Shown here piece after piece: positions 24,279 through 31,584 of a stretch of 41,153 nucleotides of DNA. Each line of letters opens with the position of its first letter. The first letter of the stretch is position 1. The notes beneath the pieces are model-generated. The model was given only the letters and a program-made list of their open reading frames with translations. It searched no databases and was not told where the DNA came from. The position numbers and the translations under genes are program-made. This DNA is from Treponema sp. (GTDB lineage Bacteria; Spirochaetota; Spirochaetia; Treponematales; Treponemataceae), in contig JAFZXA010000026.1 in the NCBI GenBank assembly GCA_017617115.1, forward strand, positions 1 through 41,153, given 5' to 3'.

Positions 24279-25700
24279 CTACTGCATCAACTCTTCAATT
24301 GAAAAAACTGTATACGCAGGATTATTTTTTATTTTTTTTTGTACACTGCTTGTTATACCGCTTTTTGAAAAAATCATGAAATATTTATTCTTGCGATTTA
24401 TACAAAGAGCTGAGTCTTGCAAATCGGACAATTCTTTTTCATCAAATTTTTCTGAAGTATATTTGCATTCACAAATAAGTGCATTGTTCCTGTCTAGTGC
24501 AAGTAAATCTATTTCTTCCTGACGCTTTAAAACAGAATTATTTCCCCACCAGCGGCCAAGATTTTCTGCGAAAAAAGGCATTTTTCCATTATAAAACAAT
24601 TCTTTAAGAAAAGTTTCGCAAACACCCTCAAACCTATGCCCGATAAATGCATTTAAACGCTCCTTTGTTATTTCATTTTCATAATACAGTTCTGGCGAGA
24701 TAAGACCATTAAGCATATTTTGTTTTTTGTAAATAAACATAAAATAAAACGAAAAATAATTATCGCAGATTGAATAAAGTGTATTGCGACTATTTTGTTT
24801 TTCGCCGCAAGGTATCTCTTTTTTTATAAATCCAAGATTGACCAAAACATTAATATACTTTGCTATTTTTGCAGGCTCTTCACCCACTTTATCTTTGATT
24901 GTATTAAAAGTTGAAGCACCTCCATTTATAGCAAGCATAATGTTTTTATAAAAATATGGTTCTTTCAATTCCATTCTTAAAAGTGTTTCGATTTCATTAA
25001 ACAAAACTCCAGTTGTGGATAAACAATTCTTAATGATATTTTCTTTGATTGAAAGCTTATCATTAAACAATGAAAGATAAAAAGGAATTCCTCCAAGTAT
25101 TGAATAAGCTGTAACAGCCTGTTCGTCATTGTAATTTGGAAAAAATGCGCGAGCCTCTTTGTATGTAAAAGGAAAAAGTTTAAGTTCGGCTGTTTTACGA
25201 CCATAAAGCGGCTTTGAAGAATTATCAATTATATCTTCAATTACAGAAACCTCTGAACCACATAACACTAAAAAGATATTTTTCTTTTTTAATATTGTAT
25301 CTATTGCTATTTGAAGACCAGAATCATAAGCAGGATTAGATTTAAACAGATAAGTGAATTCATCTATTATAAGTACCAAACGCTCTGAAATTTCTGCATT
25401 TTTAAGAAATGAATAAACATCACTCCATCTTTCAAAAGATTTAAGAAAATCTCCTGCCTGTAATACTTTATCAAGTTCTTCACAAAAATTCTGTACATTT
25501 ATTTTTTCTGAACATTTATCACCTACAAAATAAACCGTATTCACTTTATGTTTATTTGCAAAATGAGTAAGAAGATATGATTTGCCAACTCTGCGACGAC
25601 CATGCATGATAAGCATTTCAAATTTGTTTGAATTATATAACTTGTCTAAAAATGCAAGTTCTGCTGAGCGTCCTATAAATACTTCTTCTAAATGATCCAT
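24279..25700 (-). CDS. AAA ATPase with C-terminal PD-(D/E)XK nuclease-like domain
   Basis: Residues about 8-210 are a STAND/AAA-type ATPase with Walker A GRRRVGKS and Walker B LVLIIDEFTYL, close to the archaeal-type ATPase family. A winged-helix-like part follows, then a C-terminal region with EEIDLLALDRNNALICECKYT, the E-D-ECK signature of PD-(D/E)XK nucleases (DUF234-like). The biochemical role of this family is poorly known; defence or mobile-element functions have been proposed. ATG 25700 is preferred over ATG 25715 because AAGGTG lies 6 nt before it. It lies 48 nt upstream of the lipoprotein gene on the same strand. Confidence 0.85.
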   Translation of the reverse strand: MDHLEEVFIGRSAELAFLDKLYNSNKFEMLIMHGRRRVGKSYLLTHFANKHKVNTVYFVGDKCSEKINVQNFCEELDKVLQAGDFLKSFERWSDVYSFLKNAEISERLVLIIDEFTYLFKSNPAYDSGLQIAIDTILKKKNIFLVLCGSEVSVIEDIIDNSSKPLYGRKTAELKLFPFTYKEARAFFPNYNDEQAVTAYSILGGIPFYLSLFNDKLSIKENIIKNCLSTTGVLFNEIETLLRMELKEPYFYKNIMLAINGGASTFNTIKDKVGEEPAKIAKYINVLVNLGFIKKEIPCGEKQNSRNTLYSICDNYFSFYFMFIYKKQNMLNGLISPELYYENEITKERLNAFIGHRFEGVCETFLKELFYNGKMPFFAENLGRWWGNNSVLKRQEEIDLLALDRNNALICECKYTSEKFDEKELSDLQDSALCINRKNKYFMIFSKSGITSSVQKKIKNNPAYTVFSIEELMQ

Positions 25701-25722
25701 AACAAGCACCTTCATTTAAGTA

Positions 25723-25749
25723 ACTTTACAGTTATTTACTTTAGAGTTA
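25723..25749 (-). promoter_or_regulatory. Direct repeats in the leader of the AAA ATPase gene
   Basis: On the minus strand TAACTCTAAAGT (25749-25738) and TAACTGTAAAGT (25734-25723), 15 bp apart, between the -10 box and the Shine-Dalgarno. They could bind a regulator; none is identified. Confidence 0.4.
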
Positions 25750-25778
25750 ATTATATACATATTTTACTATTTTATCAA
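25750..25778 (-). promoter_or_regulatory. Sigma-70 promoter of the AAA ATPase gene
   Basis: -35 TTGATA (25778-25773), 17-bp spacer, -10 TATAAT (25755-25750) on the minus strand. Confidence 0.7.
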
Positions 25779-25820
25779 CTTTTTTAAATATTTTTTTTCT
25801 ACTCATTTTTTTATTTTTCG

Positions 25821-25829
25821 TGTTATAAT
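25821..25829 (+). promoter_or_regulatory. Extended -10 promoter of the GH13 gene
   Basis: TGTTATAAT fits the extended -10 form TGnTATAAT, with no good -35. It lies 23 nt before ATG 25853, and AAGAGGAAC provides the Shine-Dalgarno. Confidence 0.55.
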
Positions 25830-25852
25830 AGTATGTCTATAAGAGGAACAAA

Positions 25853-28800
25853 ATGCATATTTCATATAATGAATTTCATATAAGCCGCCGTGTACGTGAC
25901 CTTTGCTCTTTTGAAGAAGGGCTTTTTGCTTCGAGCGGAAATGTTGTTTTTGCTAACATGAGGAACGTTCGCAACTTTCAGGTGCTCTTTAATAATTATA
26001 TTGATACTGTTACAGGCGATGAAAATAAACGCGTAAGTGCAGGCCAGCTCAATGCAATGGGACTCATTGATGAGATTTTGCATTATGTGTGTATGCTTTA
26101 CCGACGAAACAAGGTACCAACCTTTATGCACGACCTGATGACTGCACTCGAAAAGCAATATACAGCTAAAGAAATTGACGGTCTGCTTCTTGATTTTTTG
26201 CAGGAGTTTCCGCCTGTTGAAGTTTATAAGGAAAAATGCACTGCCCGCGAATATTTGATGCGAAAAGGCACCGATCTTGCAACTGGCGAACAGCGTTCAA
26301 ACCGCGAACAGACACTCGAAGAGCTCATACTCCTTCACCTTGCAAACGAAAATGCTGCCTTCAAACCATTCAAACTGCTTTTTGACGACAAACCTCTTTC
26401 TAAAAACAAACTCTACGGCAAAACCTGGACAAGCATTAAAGCATACGCAAAATCTCAGCCAACCTTCGGGCCTTTTGACCATAATCTTATAAATCTTCTT
26501 AAGGAACCACAGGCTTTTGCTCCTGAAAGTCTTAAGGGACAGCTTGAATATATCCAGAAATACTGGGCAGAATTCCTTGGTGAATGGCTCAAGCGAATCT
26601 TAGCCGGAATGGACACAATCAGCGAAGAAGAAAAGGCTGCCTGGCATGGCTTTGGCGGCGGCGACCTTCCTGATATGTCTGCCTACACCTTTGAAAACCT
26701 GATGAACGAATACGAGCGCTACAGCCCGGACAGTGACTGGATGCCAAAGGTAATTCTTATTGCAAAAACAGTTCTTGTATGGCTGGACCAACTAACAAAG
26801 CAGTACGGCTACCCTATTACACGACTTGACCAGATTCCGGATGCTGAACTCGACAAACTTCGTGATGAAGGTTTTACAGGACTCTGGCTCATTGGACTTT
26901 GGGAACGCTCTAAAGCAAGCCGACGAATCAAGCAGATTTGTGGAAACCCGGAAGCTGCTGCCAGTGCCTACTCACTTTATGATTATAACATTGCCCAGAA
27001 CATCGGTGGCTGGGATGCACTTGCAAACTTACGTACCCGCTTGTGGCAGCGAGGAATCCGTCTTGCTTCTGATATGGTTCCTAACCACACAGGTATGGAC
27101 GGCGACTGGGTTATCAACCGCCCTGATCTTTTTATTCAGCGACGTGACTGCCCGTTCCCACACTATACATTTAATGGAGAAAACCTTTCGCAAGACGGAA
27201 GAGTTTCTCTTTACCTTGAAGACCACTACTACAGCAAAAATGACTGTTCTGTAGTTTTCAAGCGCGTAGATAATCAAACAGGTGACACTCGCTACATCTA
27301 CCACGGAAACGACGGTACAGGTCTCCCATGGAACGACACCGCACAGATAGACTTTTTGAACCCTGAAGCACGCGAAGCTGTTATGCAGGAAATTTTACAT
27401 GTTGCACAAAACTTCCCTATTATCCGCTTTGATGCTGCAATGGTTCTTGCTAAAAAATCTATCCGCCGACTTTGGTATCCGGAGCCTGGACACGGAGGAG
27501 ACATTGCAACCCGTAGTGAAACAGGCCTGAGTTACGAACAGTTCAACGCTGCAATTCCAAATGAATTCTGGCGTGAAGTTGTAGACCGTGTTGCACGCGA
27601 ATGCCCTGACACACTCCTGCTCGCCGAAGCCTTCTGGATGATGGAAGGATACTTTGTACGCACATTGGGCATGCACCGTGTATATAACTCGGCCTTCATG
27701 AACATGCTCAAAAAAGAAGAAAATCAGAAATACCGCGAAACTGTAAAAAATACAATCACCTTTGACCCGCAGGTTCTTAAGCGCTACGTAAACTTTATGA
27801 ATAACCCTGACGAAGAAACTGCAATAGCTCAGTTTGGTGACGGCGATAAATACTTTGGTGTATGTACTCTTATGATTACAATGCCTGGCTTGCCTATGTT
27901 TGGTCACGGCCAGATTGAAGGCTTTACAGAAAAGTACGGCATGGAATACACAAAGGCCTACAAAGACGAAAAACCAAGTCAGTATCTTGTAGACAGACAC
28001 TGGCGCGAAATATTCCCATTAATGAAAAAACGCTACCTGTTCAGCGGTGTAGAGAACTTCCTTTTCTATGATTTGTGGCAGGATGGCGTTGTAAACGAAA
28101 ACGTATTTGCATACTCAAACGGCTGCGGCGGCGAACGTACCTTTGTTGTATACAATAACAAATACGACCGCGCTTACGGATGGATCAAGCAGTCTGACCC
28201 GTACGCAGTAAAAACAGGCAACGGTGAAGAAACAAAACTCGTTTCACGTTCAATTTCTGAAGGACTCAATCTCAACGGCGAAGACGACAAATACTGTATC
28301 TTCCGCGAAAACCGCAGCAACCTGTGGTTTATCCGTAAGAGCAGCGAGATTTGCGAAAAGGGTCTTTTTGTAATGCTCAACGGTTTTGAGTACCAGGTTT
28401 ACATGGATATTCATCAGGTAACAGACGAAGCCGACGGTCGCTACAGAATTCTTTGCGAACACTTGAACGGTGCCGGTTGTGAAGACATTGAATCTGCCTG
28501 GCAGGAAATTATTTACAAAGACCTTTACGCCGCAATGGAAAATTACGCAAAGGTTGTACTGCCTCCGCTTGTTCAGGCAATTACTAACGAAAAAGAGTCT
28601 AAAGTAAAGGCAGCAGACGTTACCAAGATTCTTAAGGCAGCCGAAAAACCAGCCCTTGCTTTTGAAAAAGAATGTGAGAAAATTGAAAAAGCAAGTGAAG
28701 GAAGTTTCAAAGAAAAAGCTGCAAAGACTGCAAAAACAAAATCAAAATCAACTGCAAAAGCCGACTCTAAAAAAACAGCAGCCTGCACACTTTCAAAGGA

Positions 28801-29455
28801 TGCACAACAATTTATCAAGCTTCTCATTCAGGTTCACAATGCAAAAGCCGGTAAAAAACCTGCAGATTTACAGAAGGCAATCGCAAATGCAAAAGAACCT
28901 GCAGCCTTTATTAAACTCATGGAAAGTACAGATCCAAACCTCGAAATTGTTTTACTTTGCCGCGCACTCAGTGGAAAATATGCAACGAGCGGACTTGCAG
29001 ACTTCCTTAATTTTGCCCGCAAGTTTAATCAGTTTATTGGTGAATACACAGAACTTGGAAAGAACCTCCGCGCTGACCTTACAAGAATGTTCCTGCTTGC
29101 CCGCGTGAGTGATGTTTCTAAGCTTGCAACTCCAGCTGCAAGACGCACAGCTGCAGCACGCATAACAGAGCTCTTAGTAATAAGCAAGCACCGACGATTC
29201 CTTAGTGGTGCAAATACCTTTGACAACATTGTATGGTTCAACAAAGAAATTACTGATTACAGCATAAACCTTACAGAGCTCTTAATGCTCATGAATGCAA
29301 AAGAAAAAGCTTTGCCGGATGTTCTAAAGTTGTTTAAGGATTTACGCGCCGCCAAACTCAAGGCAGCATATAAGTGTGAATTGTTTGCAAAGGCCTATGC
29401 ACCGAGTGTGAAGAAACCTGCAACAAAAAAGGCCTCTTCAAAGAAAAAGAAATAG
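25853..29455 (+). CDS. Very large GH13 alpha-amylase-family glycosidase
   Basis: Acts on alpha-glucans. The catalytic barrel spans residues about 320-720: conserved region I ASDMVPNHTG, region II FPIIRFDAAMV with the nucleophile aspartate near 527, region III LLLAEAFWMMEG with the acid/base glutamate near 591. At 1200 residues it is far larger than a simple amylase: about 300 residues of unassigned helical sequence precede the barrel, and the end has a Lys/Ala-rich linker (about 945-985), a helical domain and a lysine-rich tail (KKPATKKASSKKKK). No signal peptide is seen, so it is probably cytoplasmic, handling internal glycogen or imported dextrins together with MalQ. Confidence 0.9.
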   Translation: MHISYNEFHISRRVRDLCSFEEGLFASSGNVVFANMRNVRNFQVLFNNYIDTVTGDENKRVSAGQLNAMGLIDEILHYVCMLYRRNKVPTFMHDLMTALEKQYTAKEIDGLLLDFLQEFPPVEVYKEKCTAREYLMRKGTDLATGEQRSNREQTLEELILLHLANENAAFKPFKLLFDDKPLSKNKLYGKTWTSIKAYAKSQPTFGPFDHNLINLLKEPQAFAPESLKGQLEYIQKYWAEFLGEWLKRILAGMDTISEEEKAAWHGFGGGDLPDMSAYTFENLMNEYERYSPDSDWMPKVILIAKTVLVWLDQLTKQYGYPITRLDQIPDAELDKLRDEGFTGLWLIGLWERSKASRRIKQICGNPEAAASAYSLYDYNIAQNIGGWDALANLRTRLWQRGIRLASDMVPNHTGMDGDWVINRPDLFIQRRDCPFPHYTFNGENLSQDGRVSLYLEDHYYSKNDCSVVFKRVDNQTGDTRYIYHGNDGTGLPWNDTAQIDFLNPEAREAVMQEILHVAQNFPIIRFDAAMVLAKKSIRRLWYPEPGHGGDIATRSETGLSYEQFNAAIPNEFWREVVDRVARECPDTLLLAEAFWMMEGYFVRTLGMHRVYNSAFMNMLKKEENQKYRETVKNTITFDPQVLKRYVNFMNNPDEETAIAQFGDGDKYFGVCTLMITMPGLPMFGHGQIEGFTEKYGMEYTKAYKDEKPSQYLVDRHWREIFPLMKKRYLFSGVENFLFYDLWQDGVVNENVFAYSNGCGGERTFVVYNNKYDRAYGWIKQSDPYAVKTGNGEETKLVSRSISEGLNLNGEDDKYCIFRENRSNLWFIRKSSEICEKGLFVMLNGFEYQVYMDIHQVTDEADGRYRILCEHLNGAGCEDIESAWQEIIYKDLYAAMENYAKVVLPPLVQAITNEKESKVKAADVTKILKAAEKPALAFEKECEKIEKASEGSFKEKAAKTAKTKSKSTAKADSKKTAACTLSKDAQQFIKLLIQVHNAKAGKKPADLQKAIANAKEPAAFIKLMESTDPNLEIVLLCRALSGKYATSGLADFLNFARKFNQFIGEYTELGKNLRADLTRMFLLARVSDVSKLATPAARRTAAARITELLVISKHRRFLSGANTFDNIVWFNKEITDYSINLTELLMLMNAKEKALPDVLKLFKDLRAAKLKAAYKCELFAKAYAPSVKKPATKKASSKKKK

Positions 29456-29479
29456 ATCCCGAAACAAGTTCGGGATGAC
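29455..29479. repeat. Palindromic repeat, CAAG-loop family, after the GH13 gene
   Basis: Arms ATCCCGAA / TTCGGGAT around ACAAG, followed by GACG. It begins at the last base of the GH13 stop codon. Compared with the lgt copy, one base pair of the stem is exchanged on both arms. Confidence 0.85.
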
Positions 29480-29487
29480 GGGGCTTT

Positions 29488-30174
29488 TTAAAGCTCCATC
29501 AATTCCTCGGCATCTTTTAAAAGGTGCTTTGGAATTTCAATGGTGGCAACAGTTTCATCTTCGGTAGTGCTGAATTTAAGGCAGTCCATACTAAGTCCAA
29601 GCTTACGCAGCATAATTACAATTGTAATAATTCCAAGTCCTGAACCTTCTGTCTGGTCAATATCAGCAAAGGCATCGGCAACGTTTTCATAACCTCTTGT
29701 TTTCTCAATTTTGTCGTGAATACGTTTTGCTTCAGCATCAGTAATCTTTGTATTGTTAGAAACCGAAAGCGAAATAACATCATTTGCCGAAAGCTGAAGA
29801 TGAACCTGAAGCTTTCCTGCTTCAAGCTCGTCCTTGTAATGCTGGGTGTTATCAGAAAGATTGTCCTTAAAGTTCTTCATTCCACTCGCATAATCACCGG
29901 CATCATTTATATTAAGATTCTGTTCCTTAAAGAAGATTCGTTTTGCGTTTGCTTTACTTGCGTTATCAAGAAGTTCAAAAAGGCAATATGAAAGACAGTT
30001 AAATAAATATGATTCATCACATTCTTTGAGGAATACATTCAATATGTTCTGGAAACGCTGTTTCTGTTCGAGAGTAAGCGTGTAACAATAGAAATTTACA
30101 GGCCGCCTTTCTCGTACCGCGTCTTTGATATTTTGAATATCATCCATGCTCAATTCAACTGTTTCTACTTTCAT
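29488..30174 (-). CDS. HATPase (GHKL)-domain protein
   Basis: A 228-residue protein with a histidine-kinase-like ATP-binding fold: an N-box LFELLDNASKANAK (about residues 66-79), ISLSVSNNTKI, and a G-box EGSGLGIITIVIMLRKLG (about 180). There is no phospho-acceptor domain, no membrane segment and no sensor, so it may be a stand-alone ATPase subunit or a serine-kinase-like partner for a STAS antagonist; that link is speculation. There is no Shine-Dalgarno, and its promoter ends 10 nt before the ATG. Confidence 0.78.
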   Translation of the reverse strand: MKVETVELSMDDIQNIKDAVRERRPVNFYCYTLTLEQKQRFQNILNVFLKECDESYLFNCLSYCLFELLDNASKANAKRIFFKEQNLNINDAGDYASGMKNFKDNLSDNTQHYKDELEAGKLQVHLQLSANDVISLSVSNNTKITDAEAKRIHDKIEKTRGYENVADAFADIDQTEGSGLGIITIVIMLRKLGLSMDCLKFSTTEDETVATIEIPKHLLKDAEELMEL

Positions 30175-30184
30175 AACTACTTAT

Positions 30185-30213
30185 ATTTTAACCCTTAAAC
30201 TTCATTTTTTCAA
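30185..30213 (-). promoter_or_regulatory. Promoter of the HATPase gene
   Basis: -35 TTGAAA (30213-30208), 17-bp spacer, -10 TAAAAT (30190-30185) on the minus strand. Ten nt to the ATG at 30174, giving a leader of only a few nucleotides. Confidence 0.55.
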
Positions 30214-30236
30214 GAAAAAGAAGAAAAAAAGTTAAT

Positions 30237-31460
30237 TTATTTCCAAGGGTTCTTTCTTACAAAAGTATCCTTTCTTTCGTAGCCTACAGAAACAATTGTT
30301 ACCGGAGTTTCGCAGTAATCTTCTATATATTTAATATAGGCACGTGCTTCTTCCGGAAGTTCTTCGTAAGAGCGGCAGTTCTTGAGTTCTGTTTTCCAGC
30401 CCTTGAATTTTTCGAGGATTGGTTTAGCAGTTTCAAGTTCTTTTACATTTGCAGGGAAATCAGTTACGCGCTTACCGTTGATTTCGTAAGCAACGCAGGC
30501 TTCAATCTGATCCATTGCATCGTAAATATCAAGGTGGGTAAGAACAAGTCCGTCGAGTGAGTTTACACGGCAGGCATAGCGCAAAGCTACAAGGTCAAGA
30601 TATCCGCAGCGGCGGGCACGACCTGTTGTAACTCCATATTCACGGCCTGTATCGCGAACATACTGGCAAAGTTCTCCTTCGCTTTCGTTGTTGAATTCAG
30701 AAGGCATTGGTCCGTTACCAACGCGTGTTTCGTAAGCCTTAAATACACCAACAATCTGGTCAAGATCATGTGGACCAATTCCACAACCAGAAGAAGCACC
30801 GGCAGCACATGAAGCACCAGAACTTACATAAGGGTATGTTCCGCTGTCAAGGTCGAGCATTGCACCCTGGGCACCTTCGAACAAAACATTTTCACCCTTT
30901 ACTTTATACATTTCGGCAGCCATATTAACACGCATGCTCATAAGGCGGTCGCGGTATTTATCAAGATATTCTTTGTCTTCGCCGTCAAATTCAGCCATTT
31001 TTTCAGGCCAGTCCAAGTCGGCAAGACGAACTCCATCGCGGTGGGCTTTTTCGGCATAAGCAATTCCCATTCCTCGTCCTGTAGTTCCAATTGGTCGTTT
31101 GCGTGCAGCATCGCGGTCTTTATCCATCTGGCGGTATCGTGGAAGAATGATCTGTGCTCTATCAGAAATAAATACTCTTCCTTCCCAATTAATTCCGTTG
31201 TCCTTAAGCATCTGAAGTTCGTTGAAGAAAGCTTCTACATCAATTACCATTCCGGAACCAAGGAAAACCTTTTTATCTGCATAAAGAATTCCAGAAGGAA
31301 CCTGATGAAGTGCATACTGTTTTCCGTCAACTACAATTGTATGACCGGCATTTGGACCACCTGCATAACGTACAACATACTTAGCATCCTCTGCAAGATA
31401 ATCAACAATCTTACCTTTACCTTCATCTCCCCACTGGGCTCCAATTACAACTACGTTCAT
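30237..31460 (-). CDS. purA: Adenylosuccinate synthetase
   Basis: Makes adenylosuccinate from IMP, aspartate and GTP, the first committed step to AMP. Seen: GAQWGDEGKGKIVDYLA at residues 7-23 with catalytic Asp and Lys, YAGGPNAGHTIV with the catalytic histidine, GTTGRGMGIAYAEK, FEGAQGAMLDLDSGTYPYVSS and TTGRARRCGYLD. It has 407 residues, somewhat below the usual 425-430. CGGAGG lies 9 nt before the ATG. It diverges from feoAB. Confidence 0.97.
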   Translation of the reverse strand: MNVVVIGAQWGDEGKGKIVDYLAEDAKYVVRYAGGPNAGHTIVVDGKQYALHQVPSGILYADKKVFLGSGMVIDVEAFFNELQMLKDNGINWEGRVFISDRAQIILPRYRQMDKDRDAARKRPIGTTGRGMGIAYAEKAHRDGVRLADLDWPEKMAEFDGEDKEYLDKYRDRLMSMRVNMAAEMYKVKGENVLFEGAQGAMLDLDSGTYPYVSSGASCAAGASSGCGIGPHDLDQIVGVFKAYETRVGNGPMPSEFNNESEGELCQYVRDTGREYGVTTGRARRCGYLDLVALRYACRVNSLDGLVLTHLDIYDAMDQIEACVAYEINGKRVTDFPANVKELETAKPILEKFKGWKTELKNCRSYEELPEEARAYIKYIEDYCETPVTIVSVGYERKDTFVRKNPWK

Positions 31461-31497
31461 TATTTTTTACCTCCGCGATATTTTTCGCACCGCAATT

Positions 31498-31527
31498 ATT
31501 ATACAGCAATAGCGAGTTGAGTTTCAA
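31498..31527 (-). promoter_or_regulatory. purA promoter
   Basis: -35 TTGAAA (31527-31522), 18-bp spacer, -10 TATAAT (31503-31498) on the minus strand, 37 nt upstream of the purA start codon. Confidence 0.6.
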
Positions 31528-31533
31528 TAAATC

Positions 31534-31562
31534 TTGAAAAATAAAATGATTAGTATTACATT
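31534..31562 (+). promoter_or_regulatory. feoAB promoter
   Basis: -35 TTGAAA (31534-31539), 17-bp spacer, -10 TACATT (31557-31562). It lies back to back with the purA promoter. An imperfect AAATG...CATTT repeat covers the spacer and -10 but is too weak to name as a metal-regulator box. Confidence 0.5.
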
Positions 31563-31584
31563 TAAAGCATAGGAAAAAAACTAA

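Noticed and set aside
25014..25022. A further TGTGGATAA 9-mer
   Set aside because: Single copy inside the AAA ATPase coding sequence with no neighbours; expected by chance.
31540..31562. Fur- or DtxR-type box before feoAB
   Set aside because: Only 5-bp arms (AAATG/CATTT) with a mismatched centre; too weak to call although an iron-responsive site would make sense there.
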